Shown here piece after piece: positions 8,791 through 18,379 of a stretch of 64,000 nucleotides of DNA (position 1 is the stretch's first letter; every line of letters starts with the position of its first letter). The position numbers and the translations under genes were made by a program. The notes below the pieces were generated by a model, which was not told the DNA's origin, searched no databases, and saw only the letters and a list, made by a program, of their open reading frames with translations. Origin of the DNA: a bacterium (GTDB taxonomy: Bacteria; Pseudomonadota; Alphaproteobacteria; Rhodobacterales; Rhodobacteraceae); contig WGOE01000005.1 in assembly GCA_016124195.1 (NCBI GenBank), positions 62,001-126,000 on the forward strand, written 5' to 3'.

Positions 8791-11346
8791 ATGTCGCGCT
8801 ATGAACCCGCCGTGATCGAACCGAAATGGCAGAAGGCCTGGGACGAGGCGCAGGCCTTTCAGGCAAGGCGCGACCCGGCCCGGCCCAAGTACTATGTGCT
8901 TGAGATGTTCCCCTACCCTTCGGGCCGCATCCACATGGGCCATGTGCGCAACTACACGATGGGCGATGTGGTGGCGCGCACCAAGGCGGCGCAGGGCTTT
9001 TCCGTGCTGCATCCGATGGGCTGGGACGCTTTCGGCATGCCGGCCGAGAACGCCGCGATGGAGCGCGGCGGCCATCCGCGCGACTGGACCTATGGCAACA
9101 TCGCCGACATGCGCGCGCAGATGAAGCCGCTCGGCCTGTCGATCGACTGGAGCCGGGAACTCGCCACCTGCGACCCGGAGTATTACGGCCAGCAGCAGGC
9201 CATGTTCATCGACATGATGGAAGCGGGGCTGGTCTATCGCAAGAACGCGGTCGTGAACTGGGACCCGGTGGACATGACCGTTCTGGCCAATGAACAGGTC
9301 ATAGACGGGCGCGGCTGGCGGTCGAATGCGCTGGTTGAACGCCGGGCCCTGACCCAGTGGTTCTTCAAGATCTCGGACTATTCGGCCGAGCTTTTGGCCG
9401 CGCTGGACGGGTTGAAGGACTGGCCGGAAAAGGTGCGCCTGATGCAGGCCAACTGGATCGGCAAGAGCACCGGCCTGCAATTTGCCTTCAAGACGGTCGG
9501 CGCCCCCGCTGGGTTCGAGACGCTGGAGGTCTACACGACCCGGCCCGACACGCTGCTGGGCGCCTCTTTCGCGGCCATTTCGCCCGATCATCCGCTGGCC
9601 AAGGCGCTGGAATCCGACCCCGCTGTAGCCGCTTTCACAGCGCTGGCCCGCAAGGGCGGCACCTCGGCCGAAGAGATTGAAACGGCAGAGAAGATCGGCT
9701 TTGACACCGGCATCCGCGTCAAGCATCCGCTGGACCCGGACCAGGAATTGCCGGTCTGGATCGCCAATTTCATCCTGATGGACTATGGCACGGGCGCGAT
9801 TTTTGGCTGCCCGGCCCATGACGCGCGCGACTTTGAATTCGCCACGAAATACGGGCTGCCGATCACCTCTGTCTTTGTGGCGCAGGGGGCCGAGGATTCC
9901 CCGCTGACCGAAGCCTACGTGCCGATGAAGTCCGAACGGGTGCATTACGTGCGCGGCTTTGCCGGCAACGCCGTCCAGACCGGCGAAGAGGCCATCGCCG
10001 CCGCCGTGGCCCATGCCGAGGCGCAGGGCTATGGCAAGGGTGTCACCAACTACCGCCTGCGCGACTGGGGGATTTCCCGGCAACGCTACTGGGGTTGCCC
10101 GATTCCGGTGATCCACTGCGCCACCTGCGGCGTCGTGCCTGAAAAGAAAGAGAATCTGCCCGTCGAACTGCCCTATGACGTAAGCTTCGACAAACCCGGC
10201 AACCCGCTGGACCGCCACCCGACCTGGCGCGATTGCACCTGCCCGAAATGCGGCGCTGCAGCCAAACGCGAAACCGACACGATGGACACCTTTGTCGATT
10301 CGTCCTGGTACTACGCCCGCTTCACCGCGCCGCGCGCCACCACGCCGACCGTGGCCGACGATGTCGATTACTGGATGAACGTCGATCAGTATATCGGCGG
10401 CATCGAACACGCGATCCTGCACCTTTTGTATTCCCGCTTCTTCGCCCGCGCGATGCACAAGACCGGCCATCTGCCGGTGAAGGCGATCGAGCCGTTCAAC
10501 GCGCTCTTCACCCAAGGCATGGTGACGCACGAGATCTACAAGACCACCGACGCGCAGGGCCGGCCCGTCTATCACCTGCCCGAAGACATCGTGCGGACCG
10601 AGGCGGGGGCGACCCTGGCTGACGGGACCGCGGTCGAGGTGATCCCCTCGGCCAAGATGTCCAAGTCGAAGAAGAACGTTGTGGACCCGATGCACATCAT
10701 CGCCTCCTTCGGGGCGGATACCGCGCGCTGGTTCGTCATGTCGGACAGCCCGCCGGAACGCGATGTGGAATGGACGGCTTCGGGCGCCGAGGCGACCTTC
10801 AAGCATCTGTCGCGGGTCTGGGCCCTGTCGACCCGAATCGCCGAGATGCCGGCCGATCACAAGGGAGAGGGCGACGACGACCTGTTGCGCGCCATGCACC
10901 GCGCGATAGCCGAGGTGACCTCGGGGATCGAGGGCTTTGCCTTCAACAAGGCCATCGCCAAGCTTTATGAATTCACCAATGCCATCGCGCGGGCCTCGGC
11001 CTCGACTGTGGTGATGAAAGAGGCAATCCGCACCCTGTCGCGGCTGATGTCGCCGATGACGCCGCATCTGGCCGAGGAAATCTGGACCCTGCAGGGCGGC
11101 ACCGGGCTTTGCACGCAATCGCCTTGGCCCAAGGCCGACCCGGCCATGCTGATCGACGACAGCGTGACCCTGCCGATCCAGATCAATGGCAAGCGCCGGG
11201 CGGAAATCAGCGTACCCAAGGATCTGTCCGCGGCCGAGGTTGAAAAGCTGGCCCTTGCCAACGAGGATGTCATGCGCTTCCTCGCCGGTCAGACGGTCAG
11301 GAAGCTGATCGTGGTTCCGGGGCGCATCATCAATGTCGTGGTCTAG
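8791..11346 (+). CDS. leuS: leucyl-tRNA synthetase
   Basis: An 851-residue class I synthetase that charges tRNA-Leu. The HIGH motif appears as HMGH in [13 protein letters not shown] near residue 50 and KMSKS as AKMSKSKKN near 625. The editing domain (about 220-400) includes TTRPDTLLG and the conserved [12 protein letters not shown]. Two cysteine pairs (CATCG and CPKCG) mark the inserted zinc-like region. Starts at 8776 and 8791 are both in frame; [13 protein letters not shown] at 8791 matches the usual N-terminus. The gene heads a tight cluster: lptE starts 14 bases before its stop, and holA overlaps lptE. Confidence 0.97.
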   Translation: MSRYEPAVIEPKWQKAWDEAQAFQARRDPARPKYYVLEMFPYPSGRIHMGHVRNYTMGDVVARTKAAQGFSVLHPMGWDAFGMPAENAAMERGGHPRDWTYGNIADMRAQMKPLGLSIDWSRELATCDPEYYGQQQAMFIDMMEAGLVYRKNAVVNWDPVDMTVLANEQVIDGRGWRSNALVERRALTQWFFKISDYSAELLAALDGLKDWPEKVRLMQANWIGKSTGLQFAFKTVGAPAGFETLEVYTTRPDTLLGASFAAISPDHPLAKALESDPAVAAFTALARKGGTSAEEIETAEKIGFDTGIRVKHPLDPDQELPVWIANFILMDYGTGAIFGCPAHDARDFEFATKYGLPITSVFVAQGAEDSPLTEAYVPMKSERVHYVRGFAGNAVQTGEEAIAAAVAHAEAQGYGKGVTNYRLRDWGISRQRYWGCPIPVIHCATCGVVPEKKENLPVELPYDVSFDKPGNPLDRHPTWRDCTCPKCGAAAKRETDTMDTFVDSSWYYARFTAPRATTPTVADDVDYWMNVDQYIGGIEHAILHLLYSRFFARAMHKTGHLPVKAIEPFNALFTQGMVTHEIYKTTDAQGRPVYHLPEDIVRTEAGATLADGTAVEVIPSAKMSKSKKNVVDPMHIIASFGADTARWFVMSDSPPERDVEWTASGAEATFKHLSRVWALSTRIAEMPADHKGEGDDDLLRAMHRAIAEVTSGIEGFAFNKAIAKLYEFTNAIARASASTVVMKEAIRTLSRLMSPMTPHLAEEIWTLQGGTGLCTQSPWPKADPAMLIDDSVTLPIQINGKRRAEISVPKDLSAAEVEKLALANEDVMRFLAGQTVRKLIVVPGRIINVVV

Positions 11347-11812
11347 ACGCAGCTTCCTGTTCCTGCCGCTCGCCGCCTGCGGCTTCACGCCGGCCTTTGG
11401 CACCAAGGGTCCGGCGGAAAAGCTCTTGGGCACGGTGCACGCCAGCGACCCGACCGACAAGAACAGCTTCGATTTCGTCCAGCGCCTGGAAGAGCGACTG
11501 GGCCGGCCGACCGACCCGCTGTACGATCTGACCTATGTGATCACGACCGATGCCGTGGGCGTCGGAATCACGCCGGACGGTGCGATCACGCGCTACAATC
11601 TGACCGGCGGCCTTGACTGGACGCTGACACGGCGCAAGGACGGGCTAAGGATGACGGGCGGGCATATCGACCAGTTCACCTCTTATTCCGCCACGGGGTC
11701 GACGATTGCCGGCCTGACCGCCCAAACCGATGCCAGCCTGCGGCTGATGCGACTTTTCGCCGATGACGTGGTGTTGCGGCTGACGGCGGCTTCGGCCAGC
11801 TTTCCGGCATGA
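11333..11812 (+). CDS. lptE: LPS-assembly lipoprotein LptE
   Basis: A 159-residue lipoprotein with an N-terminal RR-F-hydrophobic signal and lipobox LAAC (Cys16 lipidated). In the outer membrane LptE plugs the LptD barrel that delivers lipopolysaccharide to the surface. Sequence identity to enterobacterial LptE is always low; the call rests on the lipobox, the start GFTPAFG, the length and above all the position between leuS and holA, where lptE sits in most Gram-negative bacteria. It overlaps leuS by 14 bases and holA by 4 (ATGA), so the three are one translationally coupled unit. Confidence 0.88.
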   Translation: MSWSRRSFLFLPLAACGFTPAFGTKGPAEKLLGTVHASDPTDKNSFDFVQRLEERLGRPTDPLYDLTYVITTDAVGVGITPDGAITRYNLTGGLDWTLTRRKDGLRMTGGHIDQFTSYSATGSTIAGLTAQTDASLRLMRLFADDVVLRLTAASASFPA

Positions 11813-12816
11813 AGCTCGCCGGGGCGGAGGCGCGGCGCTATCTGGCCCGGCCCGATCCGGCCAAGGCGGCACTGGTGATCTTTGGCGAAGACGCCATGCG
11901 CGTGACGATGAAGCGGGCCGAGGCGGTGCTGGCGCTCGCCGGCCCGGGCGCCGACGAAGAAATGCGTCTGACCCGCATTCCCGCAGCCGACCTGCGCAAG
12001 GACGCCGCCGCCTTGCAAGACGCGGTCAAGGCCCGCGGCTTTTTTCCCGGCGCGCGGGTCGTGGTGGTCGAGGATGCCACGGACGGCCTGTCGGCCACCC
12101 TTCAGGCCGCCTTCGACGACTGGCGCCCGGGCGATGCCAATATCGTCGTGACGGCGGGCAACCTTACGGGCAAATCCTCGCTCAAGACCCTGGCCGAAAA
12201 GCACCCCGCCGTCATCTGCATCGGCCTTTACGACGACCCGCCGACCCGCGAAGAGATCGAGGCCGAGCTGAAACGCGCAGGCCTGGCCCAGGTGCCGGGC
12301 GATGCCATGGCCGAACTGATGACCCTGTCGCGCAGCCTTGACCCCGGCGATTTCCGCCAGACCCTTGAAAAGATTTCACTTTACAAGTTTCAGGACGCAG
12401 CGCCCCTCACGCCTTCCGAAATCGCCGCCCTGACCCCTGCCACCATGGAAACCGAGGCCGAAGACCTGTTGGATGCCGTGGCCGAACAGCGCATGGGCGA
12501 TATCGGCCCCGTGCTGCGCAGGCTTGAGGGGCAAGGCATGCTGCCGGTGACCCTTTGCATCGCGGCCCTGCGCCACTTCACCACGCTGCATCTGATGAGC
12601 ACCGACCCCGATGGCCCTGCCTCTGGCTTTGCCCGGGCGCGCGGGTTTTTCAAACGGCGCGACCGGATGCTGAAACAGGCGTCAAACTGGTCAACCCGCC
12701 AGATCGAAAAGGCGCTTGCCCTTTTGGTGGAAACCGACCTGACGCTGCGGTCTTCCTCGCGGGCGCCGCTGATGGCGGTGATGGAGCGCACGCTGATCCG
12801 CATCGCGCGCCGCTAG
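11809..12816 (+). CDS. holA: DNA polymerase III subunit delta
   Basis: A 335-residue clamp-loader subunit that opens the beta sliding clamp. The family layout is visible: an N-terminal nucleotide-binding-like domain (VIFGEDAMRV, RVVVVEDATDG), a middle region with VICIGLYDDPP, and the C-terminal collar domain (FTTLHLMS, FKRRDRMLKQASNW, LVETDLTLRSS). Delta lacks a working Walker A, and none is present here. It overlaps lptE by ATGA and ends tail-to-tail with the DsbD-like gene, sharing CTAG. Confidence 0.92.
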   Translation: MKLAGAEARRYLARPDPAKAALVIFGEDAMRVTMKRAEAVLALAGPGADEEMRLTRIPAADLRKDAAALQDAVKARGFFPGARVVVVEDATDGLSATLQAAFDDWRPGDANIVVTAGNLTGKSSLKTLAEKHPAVICIGLYDDPPTREEIEAELKRAGLAQVPGDAMAELMTLSRSLDPGDFRQTLEKISLYKFQDAAPLTPSEIAALTPATMETEAEDLLDAVAEQRMGDIGPVLRRLEGQGMLPVTLCIAALRHFTTLHLMSTDPDGPASGFARARGFFKRRDRMLKQASNWSTRQIEKALALLVETDLTLRSSSRAPLMAVMERTLIRIARR

Positions 12817-13595
12817 GGCGCAGGGCAGCCGTGCAATTCGACCGAATGGTCCGGCGCCAGCACCGTTACGGTGACTCCGCCGCGGTCCAGCGCGAAGGGC
12901 GCGCCGTTCGGCGGCACCAGATCGGTCTCGGAGACCAATACCGCGCCCTCGCGATGCGATTTGCTCTCCGACACCCAGATGCTGGGATCGGGAGTTTCGA
13001 ACACCACCGTTTCGGCCTTGCCCTGCACCGGCACATTGATGCGGGCGGTCAGGCGCAGGCCATCTGCGATCGGCTCGACCTTGCATCGGGCCTCGGCGCT
13101 GCGGCTTTGCACAGGACCGGCCTTCAAGGCCGCCGAAATCAGATCATCCTTGGCGCCGGGGCCATTCAGATCCTCGGACAGGGTCAGATGCGCCGGCATG
13201 CAGACCGTGTGGCAGACGCCAAGGTCCATCTTGACCGCAAGCAGCACCGGCTTGGACGGATCGACGGCCACCACCTCGACCGGCAGGACCAGCCGGTCCA
13301 GATAGCCGATGGTCATCATGCCGTTCAGCGTCAGAACCTTGGGGCTGGGCCAATGAAACTGCACGGATTTCAGATTGGTCGAGCCGGACCAGTCGAAGAC
13401 CGGCGGAATCCCTGCATCGCCCGGTGCGCGCCAGTAGGTCTTCCACTCCGGCGCCAGTTTGAGGTCCACGGCCGCCATGTAATGCCCGTCGGCCATGCGC
13501 CAGCCGGACAAAAGCTGCCCCTGCACCACATCATCCTGGCTTTCCGCGAAAGCAGGACCGGCGAGCAGAAGCGACAGGATCAAGGTTTTCATCAT
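12813..13595 (-). CDS. periplasmic DsbD alpha-domain-like protein
   Basis: This encodes 260 residues: a signal peptide (to about residue 17, AGPAFA) and a protein resembling the N-terminal thiol-disulfide exchange domain of DsbD. The likely redox pair is Cys128 and Cys132 in GVCHTVCMP, spaced like the CxxxxxC/CxxxC pairs of that domain family. The membrane electron-carrier part and thioredoxin tail of DsbD are absent and not next door, so a separate CcdA-type partner would be needed. Two ATGs in a row (13595 and 13592) are possible starts; neither has a strong ribosome binding site. Confidence 0.75.
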   Translation of the reverse strand: MMKTLILSLLLAGPAFAESQDDVVQGQLLSGWRMADGHYMAAVDLKLAPEWKTYWRAPGDAGIPPVFDWSGSTNLKSVQFHWPSPKVLTLNGMMTIGYLDRLVLPVEVVAVDPSKPVLLAVKMDLGVCHTVCMPAHLTLSEDLNGPGAKDDLISAALKAGPVQSRSAEARCKVEPIADGLRLTARINVPVQGKAETVVFETPDPSIWVSESKSHREGAVLVSETDLVPPNGAPFALDRGGVTVTVLAPDHSVELHGCPAP

Positions 13596-13731
13596 GCGCC
13601 AAAGGTAGGCAAATCGCCCTGCGCGGGAAAGCCCCCCGCCATCACTTTGCGGCGACGTTGGTGTGATCCCGGCTCGAGGGGGTTGAGCGCAAGGGGACTT
13701 CGCCGCATCTTGGGGCAAAGGGGATGATTCC

Positions 13732-14286
13732 ATGGACCTGACCGGCAAATTGATCGTGGCCATGCCCGCCATGGGCGACACGCGGTTTCAGCGCGCCGTC
13801 ATCCTGATCTGCGCGCATACGGCTGAGGGGGCCATGGGTCTCATCATAAACAAGCCGCTGACCGACCTCAGCTTTTCCGACCTTCTGACCCAGCTGAAAA
13901 TTCCGCGCGGCGGGCAGGGGCGCGACATCCGGGTGCATTTCGGCGGACCGGTCGAACGCGGGCGCGGCTTTGTGCTGCATTCGCCCGACTATTCGGGTGG
14001 GCAGGCCACCACGACGGTTGGCGGCACCTATGGCATGACCGGCACGCTGGATGTGCTCGAGGCGCTGGCCAAGGGCACCGGGCCGCGCCAGGCCCTTCTG
14101 GCGCTTGGCTATTCCGGTTGGGGTCCGGGCCAGCTGGAGACCGAGATCGCCCGCAACGACTGGCTGACCGGCGAGCCTTCGGATGCGCTGATCTTTGGCG
14201 AGGAGGACCCGCGTAAATGGGGCCATGCCCTGCAAAGCATGGGCATCGACCCGGTTTCGCTGTCGGCCACGGCGGGGCGGGCCTGA
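13732..14286 (+). CDS. yqgE: YqgE/AlgH family protein
   Basis: A 184-residue soluble protein of the UPF0301 family. Diagnostic blocks are LTGKLIVAMPAMGD at the N-terminus, ICAHTAEGAMGLIINKP, HFGGPVERGRGFVLH, LLALGYSGWGPGQLE and NDWL near the end. The biochemical role is unsettled; relatives have been linked to alginate regulation and redox responses. The ATG at 13732 is the only sensible start. It is divergent from the DsbD-like gene and precedes the flavoprotein by about 70 bases. Confidence 0.93.
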   Translation: MDLTGKLIVAMPAMGDTRFQRAVILICAHTAEGAMGLIINKPLTDLSFSDLLTQLKIPRGGQGRDIRVHFGGPVERGRGFVLHSPDYSGGQATTTVGGTYGMTGTLDVLEALAKGTGPRQALLALGYSGWGPGQLETEIARNDWLTGEPSDALIFGEEDPRKWGHALQSMGIDPVSLSATAGRA

Positions 14287-14355
14287 GGTTTCCTCGCCGC
14301 CTTATTCTTGCTATCGCTGCGGCTTGAAGGCGGGCGGCGGTGGGGGCGGGGTTCG

Positions 14356-15543
14356 GTGACGGATGCATTGGTGATCGGGGCGGGTCCGGCTGGCCTGATG
14401 GCGGCCGAGGAACTGGCCCGCGCCGGACGCCGCGTTGTGATCTGCGAGGCCAAGCTCTCGCCCGCGCGCAAGTTCCTGATGGCCGGCAAGAGCGGGCTGA
14501 ACATCACGAAGGATCAGGCGCTTGCCGCCTTTGTGCAAACCTTTGACGCGCCCGCGCTGGCGCCGATGCTGGCAGAGTTCGGCCCCGAAGCCGTGATGGG
14601 CTGGTGCCGCGAACTGGGGCAAGAGGTGTTCACCGGATCTTCGGGCCGGGTGTTTCCCGTGGCGATGAAGGGCTCGCCCCTGTTGCGGGCCTGGCTGCTG
14701 CGTCTGGGCGGGCTGGGGGTGGACCTGCGCACCCGCTGGCGATGGACCGGGTTTGACGCCGGCGGCGTGGTCTTTCAGACCCCTGACGGCGTCAGGATCC
14801 TGGCACCGGCCGTCACGGTTCTGGCGCTGGGGGGTGCCAGCTGGGCGCGGCTTGGGTCCGATGCGGCCTGGGTGCCATGGCTGTCAGACAAAGGGGTCGA
14901 GATCCGCCAATTCAGACCGGCAAACATGGGCTTTTCGGTGGACTGGTCGGCCCATATGGCCAAGTTCTTCGGCGAGGCAGTGAAGGGCGTGGCCCTTTGC
15001 GTCGGCCCAAGGCGCGAGCGGGGTGAGTTCGTGATTTCCGCCAAGGGGGTGGAGGGCGGCGGCATCTATGCCGTCTCGCGGGCGCTGCGCGAGGGGGCGG
15101 GCCTGCGGCTCGACCTGATGCCGGATCTGGCCGAGGCGGTCGTTGCCGCCCGGCTGGCCGCGATGCGTGGCGGCGAGACCTTGACGAACCGGCTGCGCAA
15201 GCTGGGGCTGTCCAGCGTCGCCGTGGCCCTGGTGATGGAGTTCGGCCGCGATCTGCCGACCCTGCAAGCGGTCAAGACGCTGCCCCTCCGCCTTGGCCCG
15301 CCGCGCCCGCTGGACGAGGCGATCTCTTCCGCCGGGGGCGTGGCGTTTTCCGGTCTGACCGCGGACCTGGAGCTCAAGGCCCTGCCCCGGACCTTTGTCT
15401 GTGGCGAAATGCTGGACTGGGAGGCGCCGACCGGCGGATATCTTCTGACCGGCTGCCTTGCGACCGGCCGCTGGGCGGGGCGGGCCGCGGCGCGGCGCTA
15501 TTTGCCCGAACCCGCCGTCTCTGACCCTTCCCGCGTCAGGTAA
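14356..15543 (+). CDS. HI0933-type NAD(P)/FAD flavoprotein (TIGR03862-like)
   Basis: A 395-residue flavoprotein with an N-terminal dinucleotide-binding motif [15 protein letters not shown] and the family hallmark [10 protein letters not shown] near residue 45. The C-terminus has the usual FAD-closing block [21 protein letters not shown]0933-like proteins are putative oxidoreductases of unknown substrate. The start is a GTG at 14356 placed after a GGGG-rich stretch; it leaves [10 protein letters not shown] at the N-terminus, right for the Rossmann fold. The last 46 bases overlap the convergent permease gene. Confidence 0.85.
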   Translation: MTDALVIGAGPAGLMAAEELARAGRRVVICEAKLSPARKFLMAGKSGLNITKDQALAAFVQTFDAPALAPMLAEFGPEAVMGWCRELGQEVFTGSSGRVFPVAMKGSPLLRAWLLRLGGLGVDLRTRWRWTGFDAGGVVFQTPDGVRILAPAVTVLALGGASWARLGSDAAWVPWLSDKGVEIRQFRPANMGFSVDWSAHMAKFFGEAVKGVALCVGPRRERGEFVISAKGVEGGGIYAVSRALREGAGLRLDLMPDLAEAVVAARLAAMRGGETLTNRLRKLGLSSVAVALVMEFGRDLPTLQAVKTLPLRLGPPRPLDEAISSAGGVAFSGLTADLELKALPRTFVCGEMLDWEAPTGGYLLTGCLATGRWAGRAAARRYLPEPAVSDPSRVR

Positions 15544-16310
15544 TAAGCCAACAGGATCGGCAGGAAGGTCGTGGCAAAGACGACCATGGCCACCACATTG
15601 GTGACCGGACGCTGGCGCGGGCGGATCAGTTCGTCCAGCATCCAGATCGGCAGGGTCTTGGAGGCAGCGCCGGTGCCGGCGGTGAAGGTGGTGACAATCA
15701 CTTCATCGAAAGACAGGGCAAAGGCAAGCATGCCACCCGCCAGCAGCGCGGTGCCCAGATTGGGCAACAGGATGTAGCGGAAGGTCTGAAAGGCATTGGC
15801 CCCAAGATCGGCCGAGGCCTCAAGAATGCCGCCTGACAGACGGCGGAACCGGGCGACAGCGTTGTTGTAGACGATGACGATGCAGAAGGTGGCATGGCCA
15901 AGCACGATGGTCTGCCAGCCGAAATTCAGATGCAGCATCGGGATGGCCGAACGCAGGGCGATGCCGGTGATCACGCCCGGCAAGGCGATCGGCAAGACGA
16001 TCAGCAGGGACAACTGGTCGCGGCCAAAAAAGCGTGCCCCGCTCATCGCGGCGGCGACCAGCGTGCCTAGAACCAGGGCCAGCAGGGTGGAGAAGAGCGC
16101 CACCTGCAAGGAAAGCATCAGGGGCGGCCATATGTCGGCCCGGTTCCAGGCCACGGCGAACCATTGTGTCGTCAGGCCGGGCGGCGGGAAGGTGAAGGTC
16201 CGCTCGTCCGTCGTGAAGGCGTAAAGGAAGATCAACAGGATCGGCAGATGCAGGAACAAAAGCCCGGCAAGGGCCGCGATCCTTAGCGGCCATGACGCTT
16301 CAGAGCGCAT
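15498..16310 (-). CDS. polyamine-type ABC transporter permease (PotC/YdcV-like)
   Basis: A 270-residue inner-membrane permease with six predicted membrane segments and the ABC coupling loop [20 protein letters not shown] (EAA motif). It is the second permease of the importer encoded at 15498-19537 and starts 11 bases before the end of the first permease. With its partner it forms the channel through which the binding protein's cargo passes. The family (PotC/YdcV) handles spermidine, putrescine and related compounds; the actual substrate cannot be read from the sequence. Confidence 0.88.
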   Translation of the reverse strand: MRSEASWPLRIAALAGLLFLHLPILLIFLYAFTTDERTFTFPPPGLTTQWFAVAWNRADIWPPLMLSLQVALFSTLLALVLGTLVAAAMSGARFFGRDQLSLLIVLPIALPGVITGIALRSAIPMLHLNFGWQTIVLGHATFCIVIVYNNAVARFRRLSGGILEASADLGANAFQTFRYILLPNLGTALLAGGMLAFALSFDEVIVTTFTAGTGAASKTLPIWMLDELIRPRQRPVTNVVAMVVFATTFLPILLAYYLTREGSETAGSGK

Positions 16311-17235
16311 CGAAAGCTCCGGCCCGGCGGGCGAGGGTCAGATAGACCAGCATGATCAGGATCGGCACCACCGCGAAGGCCGCGGCCAGGGGCACATTCC
16401 CCGCGGTGCCCTGCAGTTGGTACACCGCCATGCCGATGAAGCTGGCGGAATTGCCGATGATCTGCGGGATGATGTAATCGCCCAGGGTCAGAGAGAAGGT
16501 GAAGATCGACCCCGCGATGATGCCCGGCAAGGCGAGCGGCAGGGTCACGGTCCGAAAGGTCTGGCCCGCGGTGGCGCCAAGATCGGCCGAAGCCTCGAGC
16601 ATCGAGGTCGGCACCCTTTCGAGCGCGGCCTGCATCGGAAGGATCATGTAGGGCAGCCAGACATAGCAGAAGACGAGGAAGGTGCCGATATAGCTGGTGG
16701 ACAGCGAACTGCCGCCGATGCCGGGCAGGCTCAGGGCGGCGTCCAGAAGCCAGTCGGTATGCGTCGCCGTGGCGGCCCAGGTCACGATGCCTTCCTTGGC
16801 GAGGATCAGCTTCCAGGCATAGACCTTGACAAGATAGCTCGACCACAGGGGCAGCATGACGCCAAGGTAGAAGGCCGCCTTCCAGCGCCCCCTCGCAAAG
16901 CGGGCGGCGTAATAGGCGACGGGAAAGGCGATCACGCCCGACGCCACCGTCACCGAAAGCGCCATCAGGAGGGTGCGCGTTATCACGTCGAAGTTGGAGG
17001 GGCGGAAGAGCTGGGCATAGGTCTTGAGCGTAAGCTCCGGCACGATGAGGCCGGAGAAGTCGTCGATCGAATAGAAGGATTGCAGCAGCAGTGCTGCCAG
17101 CGCGCCAAGATAGACGAGGCCCAGCCACAAGAGCGGCGGCGCCAGCAAAAGGCCAAGCAGCAGCCGGGGATGGCGCCAGAACAGCGTCGTCAGGCGCGAG
17201 GCCACCGACCGGGAGGGGAAGACCGCCGGGCTCAT
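16300..17235 (-). CDS. polyamine-type ABC transporter permease (PotB/YdcU-like)
   Basis: A 311-residue permease with a basic N-terminus, six membrane segments and the EAA loop [20 protein letters not shown]. Periplasmic and membrane segments such as IYGYD-like residues are typical of the PotB group. It is the third gene of the operon, separated from the ATPase gene by 67 bases that contain an interspersed repeat element, and overlaps the next permease by 11 bases. Confidence 0.88.
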   Translation of the reverse strand: MSPAVFPSRSVASRLTTLFWRHPRLLLGLLLAPPLLWLGLVYLGALAALLLQSFYSIDDFSGLIVPELTLKTYAQLFRPSNFDVITRTLLMALSVTVASGVIAFPVAYYAARFARGRWKAAFYLGVMLPLWSSYLVKVYAWKLILAKEGIVTWAATATHTDWLLDAALSLPGIGGSSLSTSYIGTFLVFCYVWLPYMILPMQAALERVPTSMLEASADLGATAGQTFRTVTLPLALPGIIAGSIFTFSLTLGDYIIPQIIGNSASFIGMAVYQLQGTAGNVPLAAAFAVVPILIMLVYLTLARRAGAFDAL

Positions 17236-17249
17236 CGGCGGCCAGCCGA

Positions 17250-17302
17250 AGGGGGCGCTGCCCCCTTCACCCCCGGGATATTTGCAAACAGATGAAATGG
17301 GG
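17250..17302. repeat. intergenic repeat element, copy A
   Basis: The stretch has a GGGGGC-gct-GCCCCC hairpin, then CACCCCCGGGATATTTGC, then GATGAAATGGGG. The same order of parts occurs at 51832-51887. It lies exactly between the stop of the ATPase gene and the first permease. I recall that Rhodobacterales genomes carry many elements of this kind after genes; whether it is a mobile relic or a 3' RNA element is unknown. Confidence 0.6.
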
Positions 17303-18301
17303 TCATTCGGCGTCGATCACATGCAGGGCCGCGGGGGCGAAGGTCAGGGTGATGGGGGCGCCCTCGGGCGGGACCTGGGTGCCGGCGGGCAGGAAGGCTG
17401 CAATCTCGGTGCCCTGGACCGCAAGCGTGACCCGGGTGCCAAGCCCGAGATAGCGCTGGCCCTGCACAGTCCCGGTCAGGGCGGGGCCGGGCGCGGCGCT
17501 CTGGGCCAGATGCAGGGCCTCGGGGCGCAGGCTGCTCCACTTCGGCGGGCCGCCGAGGCTTGCGGTCAGGGCGGGCGGCAGAAGGTTGGACGATCCCACG
17601 AAGTCGGCCACGAAGCGGGTGGCCGGCTGGGTGTAGATCTGGGACGGCGTGCCGATCTGGGCGATCTTGCCGTTGTGAAAGACGGCGAGGCTGTCGGCCA
17701 TGGACAGCGCCTCGCCCTGGTCATGGGTGACGAAGACAAAGGTGATGCCCAGGCGGCGCTGCAGGGATTTCAGTTCGTCCTGCATCGCCTCGCGCAGCTT
17801 GAGGTCGAGGGCGCCCAGAGGTTCGTCCAGAAGCAGGACGCGCGGCTCGCCCACCAGGGCGCGGGCGAGGGCGACGCGCTGGCGCTGGCCACCAGACAGT
17901 TGGGCGGGTTTGCGCCCGCCGTAGCCGTCCAGCTTGACGAGGTCCAGCATCGCCTCGGCCTTGGCATGGCGCGCGGCGCGGCCCATTCCCTTGACCATCA
18001 GCCCATAAGCCACGTTGTCGCGCACATTCATGTGCGGGAACAGCGCGTAGTCCTGAAACACCGTGTTGACGTTGCGCAGATGCGGCGGGACGGCCGAGAC
18101 ATCCTCGCCAAAGATGCGGATCTGTCCGTACGAGGGCTGCTCGAAGCCCGAGATCAGCCGCAGGCAGGTGGTCTTGCCAGAGCCGGACGGCCCCAGCATG
18201 GCAAAGAAGGCGCCCTCCGCAATCGTAAGGTCAACGGCATCGACCGCCTTCACGGGGCCGAAATGCCGTGAGACGGCGCGGAATTCGACGGCAGGGCTCA
18301 T
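17303..18301 (-). CDS. polyamine-type ABC transporter ATPase (PotA-like)
   Basis: A 332-residue ATPase with Walker [10 protein letters not shown] near residue 37, Q-loop in [10 protein letters not shown], signature [15 protein letters not shown], Walker B LLLDEP and the switch His in VTHDQ. After the nucleotide-binding domain (to about 235) comes a TOBE-type regulatory domain (LRPEALHL and following), which places it in the PotA/FbpC/MalK group. It drives import through the two permeases downstream and the binding protein upstream. A hairpin and a short palindromic repeat precede it, which probably lowers its expression relative to the binding protein. Confidence 0.92.
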   Translation of the reverse strand: MSPAVEFRAVSRHFGPVKAVDAVDLTIAEGAFFAMLGPSGSGKTTCLRLISGFEQPSYGQIRIFGEDVSAVPPHLRNVNTVFQDYALFPHMNVRDNVAYGLMVKGMGRAARHAKAEAMLDLVKLDGYGGRKPAQLSGGQRQRVALARALVGEPRVLLLDEPLGALDLKLREAMQDELKSLQRRLGITFVFVTHDQGEALSMADSLAVFHNGKIAQIGTPSQIYTQPATRFVADFVGSSNLLPPALTASLGGPPKWSSLRPEALHLAQSAAPGPALTGTVQGQRYLGLGTRVTLAVQGTEIAAFLPAGTQVPPEGAPITLTFAPAALHVIDAE

Positions 18302-18313
18302 GCGACAGGTCCG

Positions 18314-18342
18314 AAAAAGGCCGGGCGGGGAAGACCCCGGCC
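18314..18342 (-). terminator. attenuating terminator after the binding-protein gene
   Basis: On the minus strand GGCCGGG and CCCGGCC form a 7-bp stem closed by a 10-base loop and followed by TTTTT. It sits between the binding-protein gene and the ATPase gene of one operon, so partial termination here would give more binding protein than membrane components. Confidence 0.7.
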
Positions 18343-18350
18343 CGGATGAG

Positions 18351-18372
18351 GTAGGATGGGCAATCTGCCCAT
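18351..18372. repeat. 22-base palindromic repeat, copy A
   Basis: A 22-base sequence with the palindromic core ATGGGCA-atc-TGCCCAT starts 7 bases after the stop of the binding-protein gene. The identical 22 bases recur at 51928-51949, also directly after a minus-strand stop codon. As RNA it would fold into a short 3' hairpin. Confidence 0.75.
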
Positions 18373-18379
18373 GCCGGCG

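Noticed and set aside
8773-11460. 895-residue open frame on the minus strand over leuS and lptE
   Set aside because: Codon bias of the plus-strand leuS gene creates it. It has no family motifs and leuS is certain.
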